From assembly GCF_042159835.1 (NCBI RefSeq), contig NZ_JBBVGT010000002.1, forward strand, positions 1,426,001 through 1,490,000: 64,000 bases of DNA, written 5' to 3'. The DNA comes from Albibacterium profundi (GTDB taxonomy: Bacteria > Bacteroidota > Bacteroidia > Sphingobacteriales > Sphingobacteriaceae). Each line of letters begins with the position of its first letter. The stretch's first letter is position 1. Position numbers and translations under genes: made by a program. Shown here one piece after another: positions 1-8,130 of this stretch. The notes beneath the pieces were generated by a model, which had not been told where the DNA came from, did no database searches, and saw nothing but the letters and a program-made list of their open reading frames with translations.

Positions 1-989
1 AATCGATTATGAATGCATTAGTCGATGATAGAATGAGTATTGCTCGCAATGACGCTTTCCGTTCGTTGATCTTTGTATTGATTGGCGCCGGGCTCGTTTG
101 GCTATGGGTTAAAGATAAACTGAAAGCATCTATAGCTGTTATCTTATTGGCCTTGGCCGTTCTGATTGATATGTGGGGTGTTAACCGTCGCTATTTAAAT
201 AAAGATAATTTTGTTGAAGAGCGTTTGATTAAGCAGCAGTTTCAGGAGCGGGAGGTGGATAAGTTGATTGCCCGTGATACTTCGAACTATCGGGTGCTAG
301 ATTTGACCATTCCAACATTTAACAGTGCAAGTACTTCGTATTATCATAATACGATTGGTGGGTATCATGCTGCGAAACTGATGCGTTATCAGGAGTTAAT
401 TGAAAGGCAGTTTAATGGTGCAATCAACCAGGACGTATTGGATATGTTGAATACGAAGTATTTGATCGCCGATGATGATAAAGGCTCGTTGCGGATCCAA
501 AACCGCAGCTCGGCTGCCGGGAACGCCTGGATTGTTAATAGGGTGACGTTTGTTGATAGTGCTGAAGATGAAATGAGGGCTTTGGACGCTTTTAATCCGA
601 AGGATCTAGCCATCGTGCATAGTGAGTTTAAGTCGCTGATCGACTCGACAAAGGTGGGGACCTCTGCCAACTCCAACATCGAATTGGTAAACTATCGTCC
701 AGACCATTTGGTATACGAGTATTCTGCACCTCAGGCTGTGTTAGCTGTTTTTTCAGAAGTGTATTATGACAAGGGCTGGAAAGCTTATGTTGATGGGGAA
801 GAGATACCCTATTTCAGAGCTAATTACGTGTTGAGAGCAGCCCAACTGCCGGGAGGGAACCATACCGTTGAATTCAAATTTGAGCCGCGATCGTACTATA
901 TGGGAGAAAATATATCACTGGCGGCTTCTGCAATTTTGGTGCTTGCCTTTGGCTTCGCAGTATGGAGGAGGCGAAAAGAGAATGCGTAG
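1..989 (+). CDS. YfhO-family membrane protein, C-terminal part (5' end outside window)
   Basis: The frame is open from base 3 to the left edge, so this is the last ~329 codons of a longer gene; the ATG at base 9 is internal. Hydrophobic segments lie near visible residues 20-36 and 40-54, followed by a long extracytoplasmic region and one last membrane helix near the C-terminus before an RRRK tail. The segment with AYVDGEEIPYFRANYVLRA and PGGNHTVEFKFEP resembles the C-terminal domain of YfhO proteins (about 800 residues in Bacteroidota). YfhO members are large polytopic proteins linked to cell-envelope glycosylation in Gram-positives; the role here is inferred only. Its stop codon abuts the stop of the convergent glycosyltransferase gene, and neighbouring genes fit a surface-polysaccharide role. 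Confidence 0.75.
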   Translation, partial: SIMNALVDDRMSIARNDAFRSLIFVLIGAGLVWLWVKDKLKASIAVILLALAVLIDMWGVNRRYLNKDNFVEERLIKQQFQEREVDKLIARDTSNYRVLDLTIPTFNSASTSYYHNTIGGYHAAKLMRYQELIERQFNGAINQDVLDMLNTKYLIADDDKGSLRIQNRSSAAGNAWIVNRVTFVDSAEDEMRALDAFNPKDLAIVHSEFKSLIDSTKVGTSANSNIELVNYRPDHLVYEYSAPQAVLAVFSEVYYDKGWKAYVDGEEIPYFRANYVLRAAQLPGGNHTVEFKFEPRSYYMGENISLAASAILVLAFGFAVWRRRKENA

Positions 990-1751
990 CTAATCGTTTG
1001 TTCTTTTATTCTTAAGATAGTACCAGCCTAGCCTTGCGGCGATAACGGCGTGATGAACAAGGTTGGGGACGAAGCCATAATATTCGGTGAATATTTCAAA
1101 ACGTTCCATAAGACTTTGACGATGTCTTTTCTTGGACATGCCGCCGACTAGGTATTTGGCTACGTAGAGATGGGTATTTACAATATTTTTTGCTTTCTGA
1201 GCAGCTTTTAAAATCCAGTCGATATCAGCACTGAGCTTGTAGTACTCATCGTAAGGTTCGGTAATGGATCGGCGAATGTAGATAGCCTGGTGGCTGATGG
1301 TCATTCCATACTTAAAACTCTGCCAAGTGAAATTTTCCGGTGTTTTATGCCGGCGTCTTCCTAGACTCTGCCAGTTTGAATCGAACATTTCTGTCTCGCC
1401 ATAATAGATATCCGCATCCGGCGAGGTAGCGAAAACTTTTTCCACGGTGGTGTGATCATAGATCTCATCGCCTGAGTTCATAAAGAGGATATAATCACCA
1501 CTTGCCATCGCTAGACCTTTGTTCATCGCATTATAGATGCCTTCGTCTGCTTCGCTAACCCATTTGCTGATGTATTGCTGATGTCTTTTAATGATGTCTA
1601 CAGTTCCATCGGTAGATCCTCCGTCAATAATGATATATTCGATATTGCGGTAGCTTTGTTGGGTTACGGACAAAATGGTACGTTCAATATCCTTTACATT
1701 GTTATATACAACGGTGATGACAGTAAGACGAGGACGGAAATCGTGAGGCAT
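990..1751 (-). CDS. glycosyltransferase family 2 protein (WcaA/WcaE-like)
   Basis: A 253-residue single GT-A domain. The N-terminus LTVITVVYNN is the first nucleotide-sugar strand, DGGSTDGT (about residues 43-50) is the GT2 signature, and NSGDE (about 92-96) stands where the DxD metal motif is expected. There is no signal peptide or membrane helix, so it should act at the cytoplasmic face on a lipid-linked glycan. It is the last of three same-strand sugar-transfer genes (3396 down to 990), with 24 bases between it and the DUF5672 gene. Its stop touches the stop of the convergent YfhO gene with no spacer and no terminator hairpin. Donor and acceptor cannot be told from sequence. Confidence 0.85.
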   Translation of the reverse strand: MPHDFRPRLTVITVVYNNVKDIERTILSVTQQSYRNIEYIIIDGGSTDGTVDIIKRHQQYISKWVSEADEGIYNAMNKGLAMASGDYILFMNSGDEIYDHTTVEKVFATSPDADIYYGETEMFDSNWQSLGRRRHKTPENFTWQSFKYGMTISHQAIYIRRSITEPYDEYYKLSADIDWILKAAQKAKNIVNTHLYVAKYLVGGMSKKRHRQSLMERFEIFTEYYGFVPNLVHHAVIAARLGWYYLKNKRTND

Positions 1752-1775
1752 ACGTAACAGTTTTGAAGCGTAAAA

Positions 1776-2480
1776 TTACTCGCTTTGAATGAATTTTTCC
1801 CAAAACTGGGGCTCATATTTTTCCCAAGCATGACATGTGAATGGTAAGGTCTGTTCAATAAGCTGATATGATCTACTGGGTTCCATCTCAAATGCGAATC
1901 GCAAAGCATGAATGGGTTTGGGTTTTTTAAAAGGAACGAGTAAGGACCAAAGCATGTCTTCGTTCTTCGGAAAAAATTTGAAAACGAAACTTAGCCAAGG
2001 TGCCCAGCGAAGGTGACTTTGTACGTTCCGGAGGGATACACCGCCATTTCCAACTTTATTCTTTAAGAGAGGGCCTAGATTGATAAAAGGTTTCTTTGTA
2101 GTCGCTGGAGGGGCCTCTAACCAAGGCGCTCCGATATAGTCGAATCCCTGTTGACACCAATCAAGAAGTTCGTCCCGGAAGACCCACGCATCTAGTTGAT
2201 ATATTAGGATATAGTTGTAGTCCGTGAACTTTGAATAAAAGTGGCGGTGAAGCAGGAGTTCCGAATAGCCTTTAACAGATTCAAAGAAACGATGGTCGAA
2301 TGTAATTACTTTGAGCGGACGACCGGCGAGTTGCTTATAAATCGTACTATCCAACTGGTGGGGCGTGACTAGGCAGATAGGATGAGTTCCCAATATTTGT
2401 ATGCACTGTTGAAACGACCGTTGTTCCGCCCGTGTTGGTTGTGATTTATAGATGGGTATGGCGACTGCTGCTGTGGTCAT
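1776..2480 (-). CDS. DUF5672-type putative glycosyltransferase
   Basis: The reading frame extends to 2528, but the ATG at 2480 is the likely start: it begins MTTAAVAIPIY, a typical first GT-A strand, and lies one base after the stop of the upstream gene, which suggests translational coupling. The product is 234 residues. Visible marks are YILIYQLDAWVF (about residues 90-101, a DxD-like acidic site), DYIGAPW and KVGNGGVSLRN (about 140-150), all characteristic of DUF5672 proteins, which resemble glycosyltransferases and occur in polysaccharide clusters. No signal peptide is seen. The enzymatic activity is inferred from family and context only. Confidence 0.75.
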   Translation of the reverse strand: MTTAAVAIPIYKSQPTRAEQRSFQQCIQILGTHPICLVTPHQLDSTIYKQLAGRPLKVITFDHRFFESVKGYSELLLHRHFYSKFTDYNYILIYQLDAWVFRDELLDWCQQGFDYIGAPWLEAPPATTKKPFINLGPLLKNKVGNGGVSLRNVQSHLRWAPWLSFVFKFFPKNEDMLWSLLVPFKKPKPIHALRFAFEMEPSRSYQLIEQTLPFTCHAWEKYEPQFWEKFIQSE

Positions 2481-2481
2481 A

Positions 2482-3396
2482 TTAGTCGAAATATTGATGC
2501 CATTTGTTGACAAAGAACTTTTTGGCACGCTTGAAAAGGCTGCCTTTTCGGTGCTTGAAAAAGTATTTAATAGCCGCTAAGGCTTCCGGGTTCTCTTCAA
2601 TCTGGTCAGGGAACGTTTGAAAGATCTTCTTCGATATACTAACTTGATAGGTATCCTCGATAATGGAATGGACGCCTGTGCCGTCATGGCCGATATTCTC
2701 GATCAACGATTCGTGGGGATGGAGCACCAGTCCGTTATTTAGAAAAACGGAAGCATACCAGCGAATCGACCACGAGTCATTTTTACCGTTTTTAAAATCT
2801 ATAAACTGCTTCCAATAATTCATACTGCCGTCGACCGTAAAGGATTTGATTTTCCTTTTGTCGAATTGCCGGTATAGGGTATCGATATCGGGTTCGAAAT
2901 GCTTCCACGCCCGCTCCCATGTTGCCCAGCCCCAGCTGGTAGTAGCCCGAAAGAAGAACGTCTCAGGCAGCTCTTCTGCTTGTTTTAGCGGGAACATATA
3001 TCCGCTGATTTGCATGACCTGTTCCTCGTCTTGATATTTACGAAGCGCTGCGTTGAAGTATTTGAGCGTATAAGGCGATGTTAAGAGATCATCTTCTAAA
3101 ACGATTACTTTACCATAAGATTTGACCAGTTCACTAACACCATCGATAATATTTGCAGCTAGGCCTAAATTATCTTTTCGCTCGATGATCTTAATCGACT
3201 TGAAGCCCTCAATATCCTTGATTAACTCCCGCGTTTCATTGACCTCCTCCTCGTCTTGTTGGTTGGCTGCTGCATCAGAGAATATAAACAAGCGAGACTC
3301 ATCAGCGAGTAAGTTTCGTTTCAGAAAGGCGAGCGTCCTGCGCGTATGCTGCGGTCTGTTGTATACAAATAAAGCGATGGGAGCTAAGTGAGTCAT
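2482..3396 (-). CDS. glycosyltransferase, GT2/GNT-I-like
   Basis: A 304-residue protein starting at ATG 3396. APIALFVYNRPQHTRRTL is the N-terminal nucleotide-sugar region, KVIVLEDDLL (about residues 94-103) carries the acidic metal-binding motif of GNT-I-like transferases, and SWGWATWERAW (about 154-164) is a hallmark of this bacterial family. The C-terminus is basic and aromatic, so a membrane-proximal location is plausible. It is the first gene of the three-gene minus-strand group and faces a divergent methyltransferase gene across about 136 bases. A role in O-antigen or exopolysaccharide assembly is inferred from its neighbours. Confidence 0.8.
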   Translation of the reverse strand: MTHLAPIALFVYNRPQHTRRTLAFLKRNLLADESRLFIFSDAAANQQDEEEVNETRELIKDIEGFKSIKIIERKDNLGLAANIIDGVSELVKSYGKVIVLEDDLLTSPYTLKYFNAALRKYQDEEQVMQISGYMFPLKQAEELPETFFFRATTSWGWATWERAWKHFEPDIDTLYRQFDKRKIKSFTVDGSMNYWKQFIDFKNGKNDSWSIRWYASVFLNNGLVLHPHESLIENIGHDGTGVHSIIEDTYQVSISKKIFQTFPDQIEENPEALAAIKYFFKHRKGSLFKRAKKFFVNKWHQYFD

Positions 3397-3491
3397 TGTT
3401 CTTTCTGTTTAATTCTCTATACGAGTGGAATTGCGAATTTAAGAGTTATAAGTCAGTATTTTATTTTTTTACGGGATTAGCTTATTTTTTC

Positions 3492-3499
3492 TACATTTG
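3492..3499 (+). promoter_or_regulatory. putative -7 element for the methyltransferase pair
   Basis: TACATTTG matches the Bacteroidota -7 consensus TAnnTTTG and sits 33 bases before the chosen ATG. A T-rich stretch ending TTTACGG about 21 bases upstream could serve as a weak -33 element. Confidence 0.4.
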
Positions 3500-3532
3500 G
3501 TTTTGCATATTCTTTGTAAACACGATAAACAT

Positions 3533-4162
3533 ATGAAATCTTTGCGGAAAGCGATTCGTTCGATTGTAATGATCCCGGTAAACATTATTCAGTTTCTAAG
3601 TTTAAAGTCGCAGATCAAAAAGAATAACGGCTTGCTGCAAATCATTATCGGCTCCGCGAAGACGAAGTATGAAAACTGGTTAGCTACTAATATTGAGTGC
3701 CTCAATATATTAAAAGTAAGTTCGTTTGAAAGCCTATTGGGTGAAAAGCGAGTAGATCGCTTCCTTGCAGAACATGTTTTTGAGCATATTCGTTACGATG
3801 ATGCGATTGTCGGACTTAAGAACTGTAATCGCTTTATGAAACCAGGAGGGACGATTCGGATTGCTGTGCCTGACGGCTTTCACCCTAATCCGGATTATAT
3901 TGACATGGTAAAACCAGGTGGATATGGCTGGGGCTCTGACGATCATAAATTGCTTTATACATACGAAAGTCTGAGCCGTGTATTGGAAGAAGCGGGTTTT
4001 AAAGTCCGTTTATTGGAGTATTACGATGAAGCAGGAGAATTTCACTACAACGATTGGAAGAGCGAAGATGGGCATGTGATGAGGTCGATGCGCTACGACA
4101 AGCGCTTTCATGAGCCTTTGGGCTATTCTTCATTGATTATTGACGGTATAAAAAGTGAGTAA
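3533..4162 (+). CDS. class I SAM-dependent methyltransferase (COG4627-like)
   Basis: The start is set at ATG 3533 (MKSLRKAIRSIV); an upstream TTG at 3497 would overlap the -7 element. The 209-residue product has the late methyltransferase motifs clearest: FLAEHVFEHI (about residues 79-88), CNRFMKPGGTIRIAVPDG (about 99-116) and the closing EEAGFKVRLLEYY strand. Motif I is weak (LLQIIIGSA near residue 35), as is usual in COG4627 proteins. It is followed after two bases by a second methyltransferase and lies in a polysaccharide region, so a glycan or lipid-glycan acceptor is the most likely substrate, by inference. Confidence 0.75.
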   Translation: MKSLRKAIRSIVMIPVNIIQFLSLKSQIKKNNGLLQIIIGSAKTKYENWLATNIECLNILKVSSFESLLGEKRVDRFLAEHVFEHIRYDDAIVGLKNCNRFMKPGGTIRIAVPDGFHPNPDYIDMVKPGGYGWGSDDHKLLYTYESLSRVLEEAGFKVRLLEYYDEAGEFHYNDWKSEDGHVMRSMRYDKRFHEPLGYSSLIIDGIKSE

Positions 4163-4164
4163 AT

Positions 4165-4809
4165 TTGAAAAATAAACTTTCACCTTTTAGCTTATTGAAT
4201 CCAGGGAAACTGAAAGTACTCCTATCATTGGGTGTAAAAGGTTATTTAGCAGATAGGGGTTGGTTCGATGCCTATCGTACTAAATCCGCTATCGATGAAA
4301 ATGGGAAAGCAATTCCGTGGGTGACGTATTCCTTTATAGATTTTATTGGGGATCGTATTAGCAAGGAGCACGATGTGTTTGAATTTGGTTCTGGTAATTC
4401 AACTCGTTTTTATGCGGCGCGGGCCAAGTCGGTGGTTTCGGTAGAGCATGATCAGGGATGGTTTGAACAGAGCTCAAAATTAAACTTGCCGAATGTGGAC
4501 ATGATTCAATGTGATTTGCAGCCGGGCGGAGACTATAGTCGTTCTGCTACACGGACGGGCAAACGCTTTCATATTATTATTGTCGATGGACGTGACCGAG
4601 TAAATTGCTGTAAAAACGCGCTTGATGCATTGACGGATGATGGAATTGTGGTGTTAGACGATTCAGAAAGAGCGAAATACAAGCAGGCCTTTTACTTTTT
4701 TGAAAGCAATGGTTTTAAACACTTGCCTTTTACAGGGATGGCTCCGGGGGCTATTATCTCTAAATGCACGAGTATCTTCTATAGACCGTCTAATTGTTTG
4801 GGTATCTAA
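4165..4809 (+). CDS. class I SAM-dependent methyltransferase
   Basis: A 214-residue protein starting at TTG 4165, two bases after the previous stop, which implies a coupled pair. DVFEFGSGNSTRFYA (about residues 70-84) is motif I of the SAM-binding fold, VVSVEHD is motif II, and FHIIIVDGRDR followed by DDGIVVLDDSER (about 132-166) are the later strands. The family contains methyltransferases found in glycan and antibiotic clusters. There is no signal peptide. The substrate is unknown; context suggests sugar or polysaccharide modification. The gene converges on the flippase gene with 22 bases between stops and no obvious terminator. Confidence 0.75.
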   Translation: MKNKLSPFSLLNPGKLKVLLSLGVKGYLADRGWFDAYRTKSAIDENGKAIPWVTYSFIDFIGDRISKEHDVFEFGSGNSTRFYAARAKSVVSVEHDQGWFEQSSKLNLPNVDMIQCDLQPGGDYSRSATRTGKRFHIIIVDGRDRVNCCKNALDALTDDGIVVLDDSERAKYKQAFYFFESNGFKHLPFTGMAPGAIISKCTSIFYRPSNCLGI

Positions 4810-4831
4810 AATGATTCATTGCTTTATTTTC

Positions 4832-6169
4832 TTAGCTGAATATCCTCTTGAAAAATGAAATTTGAAAGATTGATTTAAGCATCATGATGCCCTGTTGCCG
4901 AGTTTTAGGGATTAAGATGATGTAGAAAGTGGATATACCATAGGCGATTAGCGACGCCCAAGCTGCTCCCTTAATGCCGTAGAGGGGGATCCACCAAATA
5001 TTAAGGATGATATTGACTATGGCTCCGGCGGCGGTCCGACTTAGTGACAATTTGGTGTAGCCTTCTGCTATTAAATACTGGCCACTGGCACTTCCTAAGA
5101 AAACGAAGACGCCCGCCCAGATGTGAATTGCGAGAACGTCAGCACCTCCTCCTCGTACATAGTCAGCGCTGTAAAGCAATTGATAGATCCACGGTGCGGC
5201 GAAGGTCACGACGATTGCGATACCCAAACTGATGAAAGACATGAGGTCATATAGATTTTGCAGGCGATGGATATATCGTTTGGAATCATCTTTTCGGGCA
5301 TTCATGATTGCTGGGAACAGGGCGCTTACTGCGGCCACGGGGATAAAGTACCAACTCTCACTCAGACTAACGACCGTCGAGTAAACTCCCAAAGCACCGT
5401 TGCCTAGGTAACTACTAATCATCACTTGGTCAATCTTCATATAAAGGGATACCAAGATTGCTGAGAACGCTAAGGGCCAAGCCTTTCTGAATAAGTCGAT
5501 CGCAACACCGCGGCTAAAAGTCCACTGAAATATAGATTCAGAGCTTTTTGAATACATCAGAATGTAGCCGGCTGCTAGGAATATCGCATCAGCTAGGAGT
5601 GCGTACACAAAATAGGTTAAAGGTGCTTGTGTGACGATTAAACCAATCTTTAACAGGGCCGATATTAGGTTCCCGACGATCTGTACGATCATGATCTTCT
5701 TCCCTTGCACTTGCGATTGGAAATAACTGTCGATTATATTGATGGACTGGATGATACAAACGAAAGAAACGATGATGATGAATTCAAAAGGAATTCCAAG
5801 ATTGGGACTGGAAAAATTAATCACAAGGAAATACGAGAGATAGATTAACGGCAACACGAGGAGCCCCGCCAGCAGTCGCATACCGAATGCAGTTCCCAAC
5901 AAGGTGTTCTTGGCTTGCGGCCGGTGTAATAATTCGCGTGTCACGTAGCTATCTAAACCCAGAGCAGAAGCAGCCATAAAGAAGGTAATAATGGCCATGG
6001 GAAAATTGAGCATGCCGTTTTGTTCGCTCCCCAGGAAGTTGGCCACAGCAATGCCGGTAAACATTTTAATGAGTAAGCTTCCGATACGGGCTAGCATTAA
6101 CCAGCTTGTGTTTTTAAAATATTTCTCAAAAGCTTGAGGGTCAAAGCCTGGGAGCGTAGGTAGCTTCAT
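4832..6169 (-). CDS. Wzx-like oligosaccharide flippase (MOP superfamily)
   Basis: A 445-residue highly hydrophobic protein with about 12 predicted membrane helices and short basic loops. The N-terminal SWLMLARIGSLLIKMFTGIA with NFLGSEQNGMLNF is typical of polysaccharide flippases, as are the LDSYVTREL and YLIAEGYTKLSLSRT segments. Such proteins move undecaprenyl-linked oligosaccharide across the inner membrane. It lies beside the glycosyltransferases and methyltransferases and is transcribed divergently from rplM. The ATG at 6169 is the only good start. Confidence 0.85.
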   Translation of the reverse strand: MKLPTLPGFDPQAFEKYFKNTSWLMLARIGSLLIKMFTGIAVANFLGSEQNGMLNFPMAIITFFMAASALGLDSYVTRELLHRPQAKNTLLGTAFGMRLLAGLLVLPLIYLSYFLVINFSSPNLGIPFEFIIIVSFVCIIQSINIIDSYFQSQVQGKKIMIVQIVGNLISALLKIGLIVTQAPLTYFVYALLADAIFLAAGYILMYSKSSESIFQWTFSRGVAIDLFRKAWPLAFSAILVSLYMKIDQVMISSYLGNGALGVYSTVVSLSESWYFIPVAAVSALFPAIMNARKDDSKRYIHRLQNLYDLMSFISLGIAIVVTFAAPWIYQLLYSADYVRGGGADVLAIHIWAGVFVFLGSASGQYLIAEGYTKLSLSRTAAGAIVNIILNIWWIPLYGIKGAAWASLIAYGISTFYIILIPKTRQQGIMMLKSIFQISFFKRIFS

Positions 6170-6225
6170 GAAACAAACCTAATAAAAAATAGTAAATGTA
6201 TTGGGAAAATATATTTTAATCTGTT

Positions 6226-6255
6226 TTTGGATTACGAAAGTATTCGCTACCTTTG
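6226..6255 (+). promoter_or_regulatory. promoter of the rplM-rpsI-rpsB-tsf operon
   Basis: TTTG at 6226-6229 and TACCTTTG at 6248-6255 match the Bacteroidota -33 and -7 elements with an 18-base spacer (19-21 is usual). The inferred transcript would begin near 6259, leaving a ~50-base leader before the rplM start. Confidence 0.75.
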
Positions 6256-6309
6256 CAGTCCTTAATTTTAAGGAGCATTATATATTATTCATATTTAAAA
6301 GAAAAGCAA

Positions 6310-6753
6310 GTGAATACGTTAAGTTACAAAACTGTCTCAGCCAACAAGCAGACCATTAACAAAGAATGGATTGTCGTTGATGCCGAAGGTGAGATTTTGG
6401 GGCGCTTGTCTTCTGAGATCGCTAAGATCATTAGAGGAAAACACAAGCCGACGTTCACCCCAAACGTAGACTGCGGAGATAACGTGATCGTTATTAATGC
6501 AGACAAAGTTAGATTGACTGGTGATAAACTAGAAGACAAAGTTTATACGTCTTATACTGGTTATCCAGGAGGTCAACGTTTTATTTCTCCCAAGGAATTG
6601 TTGGCGAAACACCCAACACGCGTTGTAGAAAAAGCAATTCGTGGAATGTTGCCTAAAAACAGATTAGGTCGCGCTTTATTCAAGAACCTTTATGTGTATG
6701 CTGGTAATGAGCATCCTCATGCGGCTCAAAATCCTAAAACAGTTAAATTCTAA
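6310..6753 (+). CDS. rplM: 50S ribosomal protein L13 (uL13)
   Basis: The open frame extends upstream to 6253, but GTG at 6310 gives the usual 147-residue protein beginning MNTLSYKTVSANKQ, as in relatives; an upstream start would fall inside the promoter. Family marks are WIVVDAEGEILGRLSSEIA, GDNVIVINADKV, YTSYTGYPGG and the C-terminal NLYVYAGNEHPHAAQNP. L13 is an early-assembly protein of the large subunit and in other bacteria forms an operon with S9, as here. It begins the four-gene translation operon. Confidence 0.95.
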   Translation: MNTLSYKTVSANKQTINKEWIVVDAEGEILGRLSSEIAKIIRGKHKPTFTPNVDCGDNVIVINADKVRLTGDKLEDKVYTSYTGYPGGQRFISPKELLAKHPTRVVEKAIRGMLPKNRLGRALFKNLYVYAGNEHPHAAQNPKTVKF

Positions 6754-6757
6754 GGAG
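6752..6757 (+). promoter_or_regulatory. Shine-Dalgarno sequence of rpsI
   Basis: AAGGAG lies seven bases before the rpsI ATG. Strong SD sites are uncommon in this phylum; the tsf leader in the same operon is A-rich with none. Confidence 0.65.
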
Positions 6758-6764
6758 AAAAGAA

Positions 6765-7151
6765 ATGTCAGTTACAAACACTTCAGGAAGAAGAAAAACA
6801 GCTGTAGCGCGTATCTATTTGAGCGCGGGCAGCGGAACAATTACCGTAAACGGTAAAGATTATAAAGAGTATTTCCCAACATTGCCATTGCAGTACATCG
6901 TAACTCAGAGTATTGAGGTTGCTGGTGTAGCTGGAAATCATGATGTTAAAGTTAACGTTGCAGGTGGTGGAATTAAAGGCCAAGCAGAAGCGGTACGTTT
7001 AGCGATTGCTAAAGCTTTGGTTGAATTAGACCCGGAAGTTAAATCAGCATTACGTGCCAAAGGATTGGTAACTCGTGACGACCGTATGGTTGAGCGTAAG
7101 AAACCAGGGCGCGCAAAAGCTCGTAAGAAATTTCAATTTAGTAAACGTTAA
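6765..7151 (+). CDS. rpsI: 30S ribosomal protein S9 (uS9)
   Basis: A 128-residue protein of normal length. NTSGRRKTAVARIYL at the N-terminus, the central GGGIKGQAEAVRLAIAKAL, and the basic tail GRAKARKKFQFSKR ending in the conserved SKR are diagnostic of S9; the tail reaches the P-site tRNA on the 30S subunit. It follows rplM after 11 bases and precedes rpsB by 15. It is preceded by a clear AAGGAG ribosome binding site. Confidence 0.97.
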   Translation: MSVTNTSGRRKTAVARIYLSAGSGTITVNGKDYKEYFPTLPLQYIVTQSIEVAGVAGNHDVKVNVAGGGIKGQAEAVRLAIAKALVELDPEVKSALRAKGLVTRDDRMVERKKPGRAKARKKFQFSKR

Positions 7152-7158
7152 AAGGAGG
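7152..7158 (+). promoter_or_regulatory. Shine-Dalgarno sequence of rpsB
   Basis: AAGGAGG, a full match to the anti-SD complement, lies eight bases before the rpsB ATG, directly after the rpsI stop. Confidence 0.65.
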
Positions 7159-7166
7159 ACCAAACA

Positions 7167-8033
7167 ATGGCAAGAACAACATATCAGGACTTACTGGATG
7201 CAGGTGTACATTTTGGGCACCTTACTCGTAAATGGGATCCGAAAATGGCTAAGTACATTTTCATGGAGCGTAACGGCATCCACATCATCGATTTAAATAA
7301 AACTTTAGTAAAATTAGAAGAAGCTGCGTCGGCAATAAAACAGATTGTGAAATCTGGTCGTAAAGTTTTGTTTGTTGCGACAAAGAAACAAGCAAAGGAG
7401 ATTATCGCAGAAGAAGCAAGGGCAGCTAATATGCCTTTTGTAACCGAGCGTTGGTTAGGTGGAATGCTTACAAACTTTGCTACAGTACGCAAATCGATCA
7501 AGAAAATGTCGAATATCGACAAAATGACAAAAGATGGTACATACGATGTTTTGTCCAAAAAGGAAAAATTAATGATTCAGCGTGAAAGAATCAAATTGGA
7601 ATCACTTCTTGGTGGTATTGCTGATTTGAATCGTTTGCCGGCTGCTTTGTTTATTGTTGATGTTAAGAAAGAGCATATTGCAGTGAGCGAAGCGATGAAA
7701 TTGAATATTCCTACTTTCGGTTTAGTAGATACTAATTCGGATCCGTCGAATATCGATTTCCCGATTCCAGCGAATGATGATGCTTCAAAATCCATTTCTT
7801 TAATTGCTCACATTATTGGAAAAGCAATTCAAGAAGGTTTAGATGAGCGCAAACGCGATAAAGAAGAGGAAGCTGAAAAAGAAGCAGCGGCTGCGAAAGC
7901 GCAAATTGACAACGCGAAAGAGGAATCAGCAAAGGACGACAAGAAAGAGTCATCTGCTAAACGTCCGCGTAAATCTGCAAGTCAAGATAAGTCTGAAACT
8001 GTTGAATCATCAGTAGAGGATAAAAAGGATTAA
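7167..8033 (+). CDS. rpsB: 30S ribosomal protein S2 (uS2) with charged C-terminal extension
   Basis: The start MARTTYQDLLDAGVHFGH and the segments WDPKMAKYIF, RKVLFVATKKQAK, FVTERWLGGMLTNF and TFGLVDTNSDPSNIDFPIPANDD are standard S2. The core ends near residue 228; the remaining ~60 residues are a low-complexity K/E/A/S-rich tail, making 288 residues against about 241 in E. coli. S2 is a late-assembly small-subunit protein and is classically paired with tsf, as here. A long hairpin follows the stop, which may tune expression of tsf. Confidence 0.96.
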   Translation: MARTTYQDLLDAGVHFGHLTRKWDPKMAKYIFMERNGIHIIDLNKTLVKLEEAASAIKQIVKSGRKVLFVATKKQAKEIIAEEARAANMPFVTERWLGGMLTNFATVRKSIKKMSNIDKMTKDGTYDVLSKKEKLMIQRERIKLESLLGGIADLNRLPAALFIVDVKKEHIAVSEAMKLNIPTFGLVDTNSDPSNIDFPIPANDDASKSISLIAHIIGKAIQEGLDERKRDKEEEAEKEAAAAKAQIDNAKEESAKDDKKESSAKRPRKSASQDKSETVESSVEDKKD

Positions 8034-8040
8034 GTTTTAT

Positions 8041-8101
8041 ATTGTGGGTTGTTGATTATGTGTGTAGCGTTTTTGTAAACACTTAATCGACGACCCATAA
8101 T
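8041..8101 (+). other. large hairpin in the rpsB-tsf spacer
   Basis: Arms 8041-8063 and 8079-8101 pair over 23 positions with three G-U wobbles and one U-U mismatch, around a 15-base loop. The tract after it is A/T-rich (TTATTTTATAA) but not a clean U-run. It could be a partial terminator, a processing site or an mRNA stabiliser that sets the S2:EF-Ts ratio. The wobble pairs suggest it acts as RNA rather than as a DNA operator. Confidence 0.7.
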
Positions 8102-8130
8102 TATTTTATAATAAATTAAAAAGAAAAGAA

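Noticed and set aside
6253..6309. Longer rplM start giving 19 extra residues
   Set aside because: The start would overlap the -7 element, and the extension does not resemble L13; GTG 6310 restores the normal N-terminus.
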